Shown: positions 19,833 to 30,196, counted from the stretch's first letter. The stretch is 35,667 nucleotides of DNA from Chara braunii (GCA_003427395.1 BFEA01000135.1:1342729-1378395), one strand, 5' to 3'. The notes: generated from the sequence alone by a model not told the origin. Program-made: numbers and translations.

Positions 19833-20562
19833 TTTAACCACCGCCGCACCGCGTAGTTACCCTTTTTCTTTTTCCCCCCTCTGGCCATTGATCACATACA
19901 GTCCAGAATGAAGAATCCAGGCAAGTGGAAGGTCACTCCTTGTACAAAGGCGCTAGATGCATCAAGGAACGCTCACTGCAGGTATATGCCCTAAGCTCTC
20001 GACAGAGGGGTCATAAGGATGATGTTGGAAGGTCCTGGCCCCTGGGTTGTCCATCAGTGAATCAATGTTCCTGAAGGTGTGTTGTCCTGCTTCAAGTTAA
20101 TGAGAAAAACGAAAAGGAAAACCGAAACAGAGCACAGGCAGATGTTCTTGCTTGTGCAGACAGGCAGATGTTCTTGCTGGTGGCAGACAGATGTTGAGGG
20201 CAGTTGATGGGGGCTGAGATCCTTCAGCAATGATTTTCAGAGTTGGCCTTCTGAAATTTGTTTTTTTCCAAGAAAGCATTATGTTGGTCCCCACTAGGGG
20301 GTTGGATTGATCACTGTAATCTGTATATGTTTTAGGCAGAGATGCAGAAAAACAAATCAATCGCGAGTTTCTGCATCTCACCACAAACTCGCCCCTCTTT
20401 CTCCTGCCTCCCCCAGAATGCACCTCAAGGTGTTGTAGATGACCTGGAGGTCCATGACCTGTATCAGGATATCTATTTCTCCAGGTGCATTCTGAGATAT
20501 GTATTTGCACAAGCAAGGCAAAGTGAGGAGAATATGTGCACTGAACTTTTTAATTAGTACTG
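19833..20562. other. non-coding stretch with small repeats
   Basis: No gene is supported. AGGCAGATGTTCTTGCT is repeated at about 20138 and 20162. The 12-base arms CAGAATGCACCT (20414-20425) and AGGTGCATTCTG (20483-20494) form an inverted repeat. Confidence 0.55.
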
Positions 20563-20717
20563 GCTGTCTTAAACCACCAGTACTTGGGCACTGCGCGCCG
20601 TGCCGGCTGCCCAAATCTCGAAGCAGCGCGGGCTGTCGATTCGATTTATCGCCGGCCGCGGAAATTGCGTAGCATTAACGCTAAGGCGTCGCCCAAGTAC
20701 TGGTGGTTTAAGGCAGC
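20563..20717. mobile_element. MITE-like foldback element (CTTAAACC family), copy 1
   Basis: Terminal inverted repeats of 27 bases at 20563-20589 and 20691-20717 differ at one position. They contain CTTAAACCACCAGTACTTGG and its complement. The ~100-base GC-rich centre has no ORF. The same ends occur at 23746-23934 and 35603. Size and structure fit a non-autonomous DNA transposon. No target duplication is obvious. Confidence 0.8.
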
Positions 20718-20882
20718 ATCCGACCAAGGTCAAAAAGTTTAACGGGGGGTCTTAAACTGCGCCAGTCATTACCCGCAGTGGCGCTTGGCAGATTTAGGGG
20801 GGTCGCCGTTTTTGCTCCATAATTTCGGGAACTGCTAAGGTCGCCTATTCTGAACGTCGGGTGTGACTCCAACGTACTTGCC

Positions 20883-20907
20883 CCCCTTTTCTGTTTTCGA
20901 AAAGGGG
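20883..20907. repeat. 9-bp hairpin CCCCTTTTC / GAAAAGGGG
   Basis: Perfect arms at 20883-20891 and 20899-20907 surround a 7-base loop. The hairpin sits just outside the foldback element at 20919. Confidence 0.7.
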
Positions 20908-20918
20908 TAACTTCAGTA

Positions 20919-21126
20919 GAGTCACAAAAAAAACGATTTATAGTTGCACTATGGGGCGAGATACAGTTTGCAATTGCACGTCGGGCAGCCTACCCGGCCA
21001 GAATGCTAGGTTGTATACATTGCCCGAACTGCAATTTGAAACTGTATCTTGGCCCATAGTGCAATTACAACTCGTTTTTGTGACTCCCGCAACCCATAGT
21101 GCAATTACAACTCATTTTTGTGACTC
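20919..21126. mobile_element. MITE-like foldback element (GTCACAAAAA family), copy 2, right end duplicated
   Basis: Long imperfect inverted repeats of about 65 bases: the left arm begins GAGTCACAAAAA (20919) and reaches CGTCGGGC near 20986; the right arm starts GCCCGAACTGCAATTTGAAA and ends TTTTTGTGACTC at 21086. The last ~40 bases (CCCATAGTGCAATTACAACT to TGTGACTCCCGC) are repeated directly to about 21130. The ACAGTTTGxAATTGCAC block is shared with 19693-19832. No coding capacity. Confidence 0.8.
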
Positions 21127-21129
21127 CCG

Positions 21130-21215
21130 CGTGGTTTGCCCTTTTGAAAAACATTGCTCCAGTCTATTTGTGGGGAGCAGCGCGTGCCGGGAACTGGGCC
21201 CAGCGTTCCTTGTGA
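21130..21215 (-). mobile_element. SINE-like copy 3, tail eroded
   Basis: The core at 21156-21209 includes GTGGGGAGCAGCGCGTGCCG and GGGCCCAGCG. To its left only CCTTTTGAAAAAC remains where an oligo(T) run is expected. It follows directly on the duplicated end of the foldback element at 20919. Confidence 0.55.
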
Positions 21216-21311
21216 GAATTTTACAGATCAGCTGAGAGAACGGGGCGGCCATTAACTACCCGGCTTCAGCTGAGAACTTCAAATTTCGAAAACTTTTCCG
21301 AACAAGGAAGC

Positions 21312-21776
21312 GTTAGGGCGTCGTTCGACACTCCTCGGGGACGCGATTCCGAGGATTTCGTCTTTGTTCCACCTGTCCTCGGAGATGAAATCGGAAATGA
21401 AAATGTGAAAACACTCCGAGGACAAATCCTTGGGCTCCGAGGATTTCCCAGCCAAATCGTCCTCGAACTCGAAGGACCTCGCGAGGTCCTTCGGAGCCCG
21501 AGGATCCGTGTTTCACGGAGAGGAGAGGGCATGCACGTAGAGAGACGTTACAACCGAGAATTCTGATCGTGGCAGCACCCTATTGGCTGAAAGCCTGAAG
21601 CACAACTTTTTTTCTTTTTTTTTTCCTTTTATTTTTCTGACATTGCTCCGAGGATGAGTCCTAAAACCGATGCTCCGAGGATGAGTGGAATGAAGACGAC
21701 AAAAACCCTAAACTTTTCCGAGGATTCATCCTCGGAGCCCGAGGATGCCCCGAGGAGTGTCGAACGACGCCCTTAC
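21312..21776. mobile_element. 465-bp foldback element with CCGAGGA repeats
   Basis: Inverted ends at 21312-21340 and 21748-21776 match over 29 bases with one mismatch; 25 of these, containing GGGCGTCGTTCGACACTCCT, are perfect. Inside, the octamer TCCGAGGA or its complement recurs about ten times on both strands. A perfect 24-base palindrome (CGAAGGACCTCG twice, inverted) lies at 21470-21493. There is no ORF with protein-like character. No target site duplication is evident. Confidence 0.75.
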
Positions 21777-22751
21777 TCTAAGATGTGAAATTCGCAAAGA
21801 AACTGTCAAAAGTCTTCAGGAAAACAGAAGCTTCCCGCCGAGGTTAAACCTTCCCCGCCTCCCTGACAGACTAAACCGCTTGCCGCTGCCTGCCTCTGCC
21901 GAAGGCTGGTACGGACTCATTATACCAACCGCAGCCCCAGAATAGGGTAACCCCCAAATCCACCCCTACACCCCTAAAAGCGCGCATTTCCCACCTGCTT
22001 CCACAGGATAGGATTCCCACCCCGACTTCAACATCTAGCCAGAAAAGTAACCTTAGGAATACTACACAGGTGAAGAAACAGTTCACAGTTATTTCAATGG
22101 AGATTCCCCCTCCCACCTAAGAGGAACAACTCCCCCCCAATCCTATCACTGCCCACGCCGAGAGAGGGGCTACCCCTTCTCCTCAGTAGCCCCAGTTAAC
22201 GACAGAACCCCAAACTCATCGCCCTCCCTCAAGGTCATGCAGTTCCCACCAAAAGCAGGCCATCCTGAAACGGTTGGCCAAACCAAGGTCACCAACAAAA
22301 CCTTTGGTAACCTACTTTGAAAGTTTGTTGTTGATCACTGTCAGTGGGACTCAGTCCATGCGGGAATCACCAACAATCACATCATTTTGCCAGCTACGGG
22401 GATGATGGTGCCATATTACTGCCACCTCGACTCTCACCCTCTCATTGTTGGATGGCGCGATGTCCCGACCCTCCGTGGTGTGCCAGGCATATCGTTAGTC
22501 CGCTCGGTCTCTGTGGTCCTGTTTTGATTCTGGTTGCTGCTTGCTGCTGTAAAAGGTGGGGGGTGCGCCACTCTGACCTTCCCTCGGCCCATGAAGCCTA
22601 CCATCCTATTGTACAACAGGAGCGACCTAACCGTAGTAACCCTGGTATTCAGCCCAGCGACACGTTTTTTTTTTTTTTTTTAAGACTTTTTGTACTGCGC
22701 GCTGCGGCCTGAATACAGAGGTTAAAGGAAGCGAGCCGCAGCCGCGGTTGC
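21777..22751. other. non-coding stretch
   Basis: About 975 bases without a supported gene. It contains C-rich segments (21950-22190) and a T17 run near 22664-22680. Open frames here lack protein-like composition. Confidence 0.5.
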
Positions 22752-22835
22752 TTTTTTTTTTTTGAAATGGGAACAAGGCTCCAATCTATTCGTGGGGAGC
22801 AGCACGTGCTGGGAACCGGGCCCAGCGTCCCATAT
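22752..22835 (-). mobile_element. SINE-like copy 4, short
   Basis: A T run at 22752-22763 is followed by GAAATGGGAACAAGGCTCC and the core GTGGGGAGCAGCACGTGCTG to GGGCCCAGCGTCCC (to 22831). On the minus strand it is core, a very short body, then oligo(A), so the body is truncated compared with copies 1, 2, 5 and 6. Confidence 0.65.
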
Positions 22836-22890
22836 GAAGGTTGACATAGAATTTTGAAAGAATTTTGAAAGTTTAAGATCCCGGGGCTAA

Positions 22891-22892
<2 letters not shown>

Positions 22893-22966
<74 letters not shown>
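22893..22966. repeat. (AT)37 microsatellite
   Basis: An uninterrupted run of 37 AT dinucleotides. The minus-strand open frame of Ile-Tyr repeats across it is an artefact. Confidence 0.98.
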
Positions 22967-22968
<2 letters not shown>

Positions 22969-23745
22969 TTTAGCGCCTCCCGGCGCGCGCCCAATTCTCG
23001 CTAAGTTAAACCTTCGCACCTGCTGGTTTTCCGCATAGGCATTAACAAACATTTCCACCATTAAGGGGGTTGACCGGCCATCTACGTACCTCAGTGAGCC
23101 CGCTCGGAAATTACCGAGCACGAAGATAGCGCCTCCCGAGGTTATCATGGCGGTAACTCACGGGCCCGGCCATAGCAGTTCTACCTACAGACACGCACTT
23201 AGAGCGATGACGCGCCAACCGCCGTGTCCCCCCGGGCCTTGAGACTTCGGGAAGCGAAAACCCTAACGGTGCGGGAGCATCACAACGCACAAGCGCTGTT
23301 GGAGCTAGCGCACCGTAGCGCTATCGCTACCGGAAGTCTCACGGCCGCCCGCTCGCCAGTCCAAAAAAAATCCGTTAGTTAGAGACGACCGCTAAGAAGA
23401 ATTTGATCTACTAAGAAAATTACTACAAAAGCTTCAAAAATAGGCAAAATTTGGAAAACAACTCAGAGACCCCCCCATCAAATCCTCTTTACCTTACTCC
23501 GGCAAGACTTACTGCAGCAGAGCCACCATCTCCGCTGCTGTTGTACCTGCTGTGAAGACCAAAAAGAGAAAAGAAAGAAGGGGAAGGAAAAGTGGGAAAG
23601 AACGAGAACGGACGTCGTCGTATAAAATCTTGACTTATGTTTTAGTGCGACCTGATCGGAAGGTCCTACCGTGTCGCTTATTTCACTTTCCTTTGTTTTC
23701 CTTGTCTTGGTTACCCCCCCTCTTGGGGTTCAAATGGTTCGATTT
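22967..23745. other. non-coding stretch
   Basis: No gene is supported. The stretch contains GC-rich DNA with several short inverted repeats, among them the foldback at 23235-23346, and then AT-rich DNA from 23370. Confidence 0.5.
23235..23346. repeat. imperfect 23-base inverted repeat (small foldback)
   Basis: GGCCTTGAGACTTCGGGAAG (from 23235) is matched by the inverted complement at 23324-23346 with about three differences. The centre contains further AGCGCT-type palindromes. It may be a small MITE remnant. Confidence 0.55.
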
Positions 23746-23934
23746 TCTTAAACCACCAGTACTTTTCCCCGATTGAAAAAAAAAGGGGCGGCGGTTAACA
23801 CGGCGGTGCAGGGCAATCGCAAAATGGCTGAGGGGAGCGGACCGATACATCGATGTGGAATTGTTTTTTTTGCGGCGTGCAGGCATTTTCAGGCCGCGCG
23901 GCCAATATGAGAGAAAGGTACTGGCGGTTTAAGA
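23746..23934. mobile_element. MITE-like foldback element (CTTAAACC family), copy 2
   Basis: The left end TCTTAAACCACCAGTACT (23746-23763) and right end GGTACTGGCGGTTTAAGA (23917-23934) are inverted copies with two mismatches. The ends match the element at 20563-20717, but the ~150-base centre is unrelated by eye. Non-coding. Confidence 0.75.
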
Positions 23935-24403
23935 GTTTGAATTACAACCAGTCAGATTCGGTCGTCGCTTGGTCAAATTTTTACCCGGCTTTAAGATTGG
24001 CGTGGGCTAACGCACGAGGACCAGTTTGGTCCATCTTCGTAGCTTGTTGATTAGGGCCCATAGGGTGAGTCTCTGGGATCCGAAGGGACAGTCGCGGGTC
24101 GTGTCAAAGAGAGACGCCTGTGGCCCCACCGGAGGGGGCCCGTTACCTGAGGCCTTAGAGAGGTAGCAAATCCCCCCTTCCACCACGGACATGGGCGCTC
24201 GGATGTTTGGAAAAGGGGAAATCGCAGATACCGGTTTTGAGTATATCGTAGTTCCCGGTCTGAGTAGGTATATCGACAAACAAACAGGTTTGCAAGCAGC
24301 CTAGAACAACGATTTCGACAAAACAGACATTTTTTATTTTTTGAACGAAATTGAAACTCCATTTTTTTTCACATTTGCCGTGGTTTACGAATAATTCGTG
24401 ACA
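23935..24403. other. non-coding stretch
   Basis: No gene supported on either strand; the minus-strand open frames lack recognisable domains. Nothing else stands out. Confidence 0.5.
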
Positions 24404-24622
24404 GGGTAAGGGGGTAAAGGGTACGGGGGTAAGGGGTGAGGGGTAAGCGGTAAGGGNNNNNNNNNNNNNNNNNNNNNNNNNNNNNNNNNNNNNNNNNNNN
24501 NNNNNNNNNNNNNNNNNNNNNNNNNNNNNNNNNNNNNNNNNNNNNNNNNNNNNNNNNNNNNNNNNNNNNNNNNNNNNNNNGGGGTAAGGGGTAAGGGGTA
24601 AGGGGTAAGGTGATAAGGGGTT
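24404..24622 (+). repeat. telomere-like GGGGTAA heptamer array with assembly gap
   Basis: Degenerate, then perfect, GGGGTAA units flank a run of N at 24457-24580. The unit differs from the usual plant TTTAGGG. The gap presumably contains more of the same array, so the true length is unknown. Confidence 0.85.
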
Positions 24623-24792
24623 AATAGGTGTAAGGATGAATGTCTTGTACAACCATTTACACCTTTTGTGTAATTGCATCAATGATCCCGTTTACTCTAA
24701 CAAACTCATCTTCTCTTGTTTTCACCTCTACTTCTGGTTATTGCATTTCCTCTCATATGCTTGGACGACTATTGTAACAACCTCATAATAGT

Positions 24793-25572
24793 CTACTCCA
24801 CAACTGCTACGTCGAAAGTTATCCAGCATCGTAGTTTCTTACTGTCATCTGATGTGAAGTTGAATGGTGGCAGAAACCCTATCGCCAACAACGATGCATA
24901 TCTGAGCATAAACACACCGCACTCGTAGAAGTCGTGCTGCTTTAAAATACCTTCCACTGTCCATATATGGTTGAACAGTTTGGTGTTGATCTCTTGACCT
25001 TGTTTGATCGATCTCATGTACAAAATTTTGGTGAACCCCCCTGTCACCTTCTTCGCGAGTTCAGCATCCGGTGTCAGCGAGTCGTACTCGAATTTCATGC
25101 GTTTCGAGTCTGCCATTACGAGTGTCCAATGTTGGTTGTGCAAGGCATGAAAAGGTGCAATTATCAAATCCATGTCGCTAATCACAGCCTCTGTGAACCA
25201 TTTGTGAACCTTATCGTAGTGGATTTGCATATTGCTATCAAATAATCTGGCAAAAGAAAACGAGATGAGAATTGTTATTCTAGGGATGCGCCCCTTTCCT
25301 GTTCTAGCCACATTTTCATTATTCGAGTCACAGTCTACGTGCTTCACACGACACTCGTTGTCTAGTCGGACGGGGTTAAGATAAAAATTTACTATCTCCG
25401 CATTCAACCATTTTTTTACTATCATAAGTAAACTAAAATCGTTAACAGTCATCGTGAGTTCTTCCCTTGTGACTTCGTTATACGAGCGTGCTATGATGTC
25501 TTTATTCCCAATATCAACCGGCAATCGTGTGAGTACCTCCATCTCCTGCTCCGTCAAGTTCGTTGTTGCCAA
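24793..25572 (-). CDS. Ulp1-like (C48 family) cysteine protease domain protein
   Basis: The 259-residue open frame has the Ulp1/SENP core. It begins with a WLNAEIVNFYL motif (residues 55-65), the counterpart of the W-L-x-D-x-x-I segment that binds the ubiquitin-like substrate. His148 in NQHWTLVMAD, Asp164 in FEYDSL, Gln212 and Cys218 in KQHDFYECGVFMLRY give a complete catalytic set with normal spacing. Family members cut SUMO-type proteins from precursors or conjugates. Many plant copies are carried by DNA transposons, and the neighbourhood supports that here. The start is uncertain: an in-frame TGA lies nine codons upstream, and an upstream exon is possible. No internal stop is seen, so the domain may be functional. 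Confidence 0.75.
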   Translation of the reverse strand: MATTNLTEQEMEVLTRLPVDIGNKDIIARSYNEVTREELTMTVNDFSLLMIVKKWLNAEIVNFYLNPVRLDNECRVKHVDCDSNNENVARTGKGRIPRITILISFSFARLFDSNMQIHYDKVHKWFTEAVISDMDLIIAPFHALHNQHWTLVMADSKRMKFEYDSLTPDAELAKKVTGGFTKILYMRSIKQGQEINTKLFNHIWTVEGILKQHDFYECGVFMLRYASLLAIGFLPPFNFTSDDSKKLRCWITFDVAVVE

Positions 25573-26079
25573 TTGTACAGTCCATCATTTTCTGCACCTC
25601 TGATTATCCTTCATTCTTGTTTGCGCTGCACATGACCACGCAACATGTCTTTATGTGAGCTACTGTTATAAGATCTGCAGTCCTGGTCATGCTATATGTA
25701 CTCGGTTTTGATGGGTTAATGCAAATGTCATAGCGAGTGTTACTTTAAAGGGGTTGGTTGCTTATACGAAAATTGAAGCTCACGAAGCGGAATCGACAAA
25801 ATGCTACCTCGTTTATAATGCACTTTCGTCACTATGCATTATGCATTACGTCATTTATTGACAGCTGAACTCAATCATTGACACTAGGAGAGAGAGAAAG
25901 AGAGAGAGAGAGAGAGATCTGGTGGCAACCGTGGAATATATCACGATTAACATTTTATTGCTCAATCCTCTCAAAACTTTGCATAACATTTTATGTCATT
26001 CATATTATTCATCTTAATGACGCGTACGAGGACTCACTCTACCTATACACATACACACACACACACACATGCATACGCA

Positions 26080-26151
<72 letters not shown>

Positions 26152-26258
26152 TTCAATACACACACACGCACACATTCAATACACACATACACACACACAC
26201 GCACACACACACAACCCTGTTCATTCCTCTAAACATTCATCCTTTGTGTTTTTGCCTT
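25573..26258. repeat. spacer with (AG)n and (CA)n microsatellites
   Basis: A GA-rich run lies at 25887-25917 and a CA-rich run, with interruptions, at 26049-26215. No gene is seen. If the ORFs on either side belong to one gene, this would be an intron. Confidence 0.85.
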
Positions 26259-27722
26259 TTATCTTTTGGAGCGCCTAACGAGTCTCTCTCCTTCGTCCCC
26301 TGCGTTCTGCTCCTCATTATTTTCCCCGACATCTTTACCGCCATCATCCCCCTCTGCATGTATAACCTGCCCTTCCTCGCTCTCGGAAATGCAATTAATC
26401 ACATAGGCCGATGTGCTGGACCCTTCAAGTTTCTTATTCTCTTCCCTCTGCACATCATGCAATAGTCTCATCATATCGTCTGAGTTTTCATTCAACTTGC
26501 CTGCAAGTTCTGTACACACACCTGCTTACATCCCCTTCGCAACCGCATCCTCCACTGAAGGAATGAGACTCTCAATTTGTGATGCCCCTTCGTTTCCCGC
26601 CTGTGTCACAAGCGGAGGCCCATATGATTCAACGTTTGATTTTTGTTCGACTGCAAGAGACGCAGGAGCTCCCTTGACACCCATAGTCGTTCGCTCTCCA
26701 TCTCCTTGAAGAAGGTTGTTTCCCTTCCCTGTGTTGTTTGCTGCGACACGCGTTTGACTTAGCGCTTCTTCTGCACTCACTGCGAATTTAGTTTGTGGCA
26801 TTGCTGCAAGCTGAGAACATCCCACAAGAATGTTATCGAGCCCATGACATGTGGGAGGCTGTTCGATTTTCCAATCGATTTTGTTATACGACCGACTTGA
26901 TGGAAAGTCGTAAAACTGATGCTTGTACTCTAAACGATTGTTGGAGTGTAGAGAGTCGAACAACGATTGAGCCTTCGCGCAAATAAGGGCTTCATCGACA
27001 CCATGGTTTTCCTTCCTAATGCGTAACACAATTTCGTCGTTTGTGGTTTTCAACCATGAATCTTCTGCCATCCTGGGTTTGACTTTCCAGCCGTCCTCCA
27101 GATGCAGTGTCATTGCCCAATTCCCCTCGTTAATGCACAGTTCGAACATATCTGGGTGCCACAGCATGTGATGCCCCCACTTCTCTAATGACGTCTCTTC
27201 CCCCGCGTCATGAAATAAATAGGGCGAGGTGGAAGTCTGCATGAGGCCTTGTGGAATATCATCATCGGGCGTCAACTTCAAACAGACAGCTGGAACAACC
27301 AAGTCATCCTCGCTAGCGTCTTCCTGCACGTCGTTCATTCTCATCCCTCCAGACATTTGTCCGCTGGACCTTTTCTCTCCTTGATACCCGTAGCGATTGC
27401 CGTGAAGCAGGACGTTCATTACGACTTGAACGGGTGTCGGTGAATCCTTTGGGAATGCACCGGAGGAACTTGCCTTGTCGTGCATCTCAACCACATGAGT
27501 ACTCACTGGTCCGGATTGCTGCAGACCTCGTTTGGGGTTCTCGTTTTGCATGCTGCCGTCCGGAACATTTTGCACTCCCTCACGACCGCATGCACCCTCT
27601 CGCGAACGTTTAACCCGTAGGTCGATTTCAAGGTCCGAGGTCTCTGTCTCTTCATCGCTGTCAATCGGATTCCATGTATCGGTTCTACGTGCGACGTCAC
27701 TGTAGTCGTTGTCTGCAACATC
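26259..27722 (-). pseudogene. unknown protein, fragment 2, upstream of the Ulp1-like ORF
   Basis: A stop-free frame of 398 codons runs from 27722 to a TAA at 26526-26528 and continues in frame to a TAA at 26259-26261. The composition is protein-like: acidic N-terminal part (DSDEETETSDLEID), then a globular-looking section (EKWGHHMLWHPDMFELCINE, LHLEDGWKVKPRMAEDSW), then a hydrophilic end (RLLHDVQREENKKLEG). I do not recognise a domain. The upstream end joins fragment 1 by a one-base shift. It could be the regulatory part of a longer protease gene or a separate transposon gene. Confidence 0.5.
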
Positions 27723-27724
27723 TC

Positions 27725-28261
27725 ATGAACTTTAGTTCTTCGCATCGCGCCACAAACAACTCGAATGTCCCCACCTCCGCCTTGTGGTAACCATCATATG
27801 CTTTTTGTGCTAGTATCCCGCTTTCGCACTAGCTCCCAACGTCGCACATTGCACACTTCTGAATCCGACGTGGACGGTCTTAACCACGTGGCCCTTTCCT
27901 TGTGCTCATCCTCATCTCGTGTTCGGTAGTGGAACCCCTTCGATTGGTAGTGGTCGAGTCGTTGACAATCACTACACAAGGTGTTAGGCCAATGGGGCGC
28001 TACTGCTGACCACGGGATGACGATCAACTCGTTAAATGGTAATAGCAGCGAGTACGGCGGAAAATGCGTATCGACGATGACAAACCCAACATCGACAAAC
28101 TCAGAACACCGATTTTTGGGAGGGAAGTAGTATTGCCCACCGATCTTTGCGACTGCTTCTCGTATGTCCCACTCACAGATTCGTGTCCTCTCCTTGTTAT
28201 ACGGGAAGGGGCGGAGAGGGGCTACAGGAGGCTGGCGCCTAGTCGGGTTGAGCCCGTTAGT
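27725..28261 (-). pseudogene. unknown protein, fragment 1
   Basis: A 155-codon frame without stop runs from 28261 to the TGA at 27794-27796 and has no ATG near its start. It reads like protein: EWDIREAVAKIGGQYYFP, FVIVDTHFPPYSLLLPFNEL, a Cys pair in TLCSDCQRLDHY, and charged DEDEHKERATWLRP. A shifted frame then continues it (AYDGYHKAEVGTFELFVARC) to about 27725, where another shift leads into fragment 2. Small indels rather than stop codons break it. No family recognised. The missing start suggests an upstream exon. Confidence 0.4.
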
Positions 28262-30100
28262 TCACATGGCAAACAATCAAGGATTTTAATCGTTCATCGC
28301 ATGCATGCAATCTTAGCAATCTAATCACAAAGGCCAGAAGGGAGAAACAGAGGGTTCGGAGAAAGAAAGGCTCATGTGCGGCGAGACGCAGCCGCTGTTT
28401 CGTGCTCAGGTCGCACGCGGCTCGTTGATATTCTTACAGAATTAAATCGCATGAGTCATACACTCCGGGCGGAGGTGCTCGCAATCGCTCCTCGATGATC
28501 AAAGCACTCTCTTACATTTCTGAATCCCAACAACATTGCCCCTGCCATCGGCTCGTCCTGACAATCTCTTAATCAAGATGGGTTTCGTAACCGTTCGTTC
28601 CCATCCCTCATACGTGCATTCACTGTGGAAGATGCGAAAATGACAATCATGCAATTTCTCAACAAGGTGGCGTTAAGGGAAAAATCCTTAATGGTTGATA
28701 CACGCGCATCCACCGTTCACAAGACAAACTCACTAGACTGGGGAAATACCCAGGAAACTAATGGAAGAAATCATTCCAATCACACAATCATCATACCCAT
28801 TCCATCACATGCCAACTATTGACTTATTATGTAGAATCATTCACATCAAGGAAGAAGAAGNAGGAGGAATGAGACAGTGACAGACGGGGACATCAAGATC
28901 TGAGATAAGAGTTACACTGAGATAGGGAAAGGAAAAGAAGGTCTGGCTTTACCACCGCAAATTCACACCAAAGAATAGAGTCGCAACCAAGAGGGCACAC
29001 GTGCCACCAAATTCCAACATGGCCCCGGGCCAGTCATCCACTCAACTCAGATCACTTGTCCGCATGCGGACATCGACGATCCCGGCCAATATGTATCATC
29101 CTCCAACACTGCGATCGTCACCCCGCTGACTTAGTCTCGACGTGGCTTGCCCGGATCCCACAGTCCGTCATGGCGATCTAGCGCACCGCCAGCCAGTCTA
29201 CAGTCAGCTCTTCAGGACTTTCCGACTCGCATCATACACATCACCTAGCCACTACTTCCCGAAAGTTGGCCGATGATTTGAGAGAGAGTTTTGCGGGGGC
29301 GCCAGCGGAATTTATATCTGCGAGAAGAGAGAGAGACGCAGAGAAAAGCGAAGGGTGAGGCAGAGGAGGGTATAGGAGAGTTTGAGATTGACCGCCCATT
29401 GAAAGCCATGTTGATCCCTCCTAACTCGACCTCAGCCAATCAGAATCGTCGCGCAGTAAGAACTTACACAGCACTTCTCCTTGGCTAGATGGGGAAAGAG
29501 GATCGACTGGGTTTTCGAGCGCGGATCTGAGAGCGTGAAGAAGAGGAGCGCGAAGGATAGCACGAAACGGGTCCAAAATTCAGATGATCAAGAAGGAGAA
29601 AAAGGGCGCGCGCTGAGAAGGGGAGGGAAAAGCAGTTACAGGGGGAGGGGGCGAGAAAGCGTGTGCGCGCGAAGAAAGACGGTGAGAGGAGCGCAGGGAG
29701 GAAGGAGGAGGGAGCTTGCTTGCATGGCGCCGATTGGCAAAAGGGGAATGGGCACCAAGATAGTTGCAGTCTTTTCCAATCCTATGCTAATTCAAAAATT
29801 GAAAGTACCATATCCGCGCGCAAAACAGGCGCGGGAAAGAAAGTCTTTCGTCCATCCATATTCCTACAATAATTCCCAGAGTTTTCAAGGTCGAAGTCGA
29901 GAACATTCGCGCGCAGAAGGCCGCGCGGCATTCCGATAATTCCGGGATTTCTAACTGTCGAGCCAAAGATTCCAAGCACACTCGTTAAGGCGCACGAAAT
30001 TCCCATGCATTTTCAATCAAAAACAAAAAAGAAAGGAACTGATAGACTCCCGCAAGGTACCTTTAATTGGGCCCAGACAAAGGGGAGGGGGGGGGGGTCT
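28262..30100. other. non-coding stretch
   Basis: About 1.8 kb without a supported gene. The part 29270-29740 is purine-rich on the plus strand, and its Arg/Lys/Glu-rich open frames look like composition artefacts. A single N lies at 28861. Confidence 0.5.
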
Positions 30101-30196
30101 CGGGGTCGAACTGTACACATCTGGATGCAGAGAAAACACGAAAAAAAGGAAGGGGTTCGAAAGATGGCGCAGGTCGGGAATCTAGTACGTCACATA
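30101..30196 (+). repeat. dispersed direct repeat, copy 1 (~95 bp)
   Basis: Starts CGGGGTCGAACTGTACACAT and ends AGTACGTCACAT. The second copy is at 30926-31020 in the same orientation with only a few differences. Both are preceded by a G run. Confidence 0.85.

Noticed and set aside
22873-23148. Minus-strand frame with Ile-Tyr repeats
   Set aside because: Product of the (AT)37 tract.
24404-24622. True chromosome end
   Set aside because: Unique sequence continues on both sides and the unit is not the plant telomere repeat.
25878-26465. Plus-strand frames with Thr-His repeats
   Set aside because: Product of the CA-rich microsatellite.
29481-29939. 152-codon Arg/Lys/Glu-rich plus-strand frame
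   Set aside because: Purine-rich composition gives such frames by chance; no domain and no supporting context.
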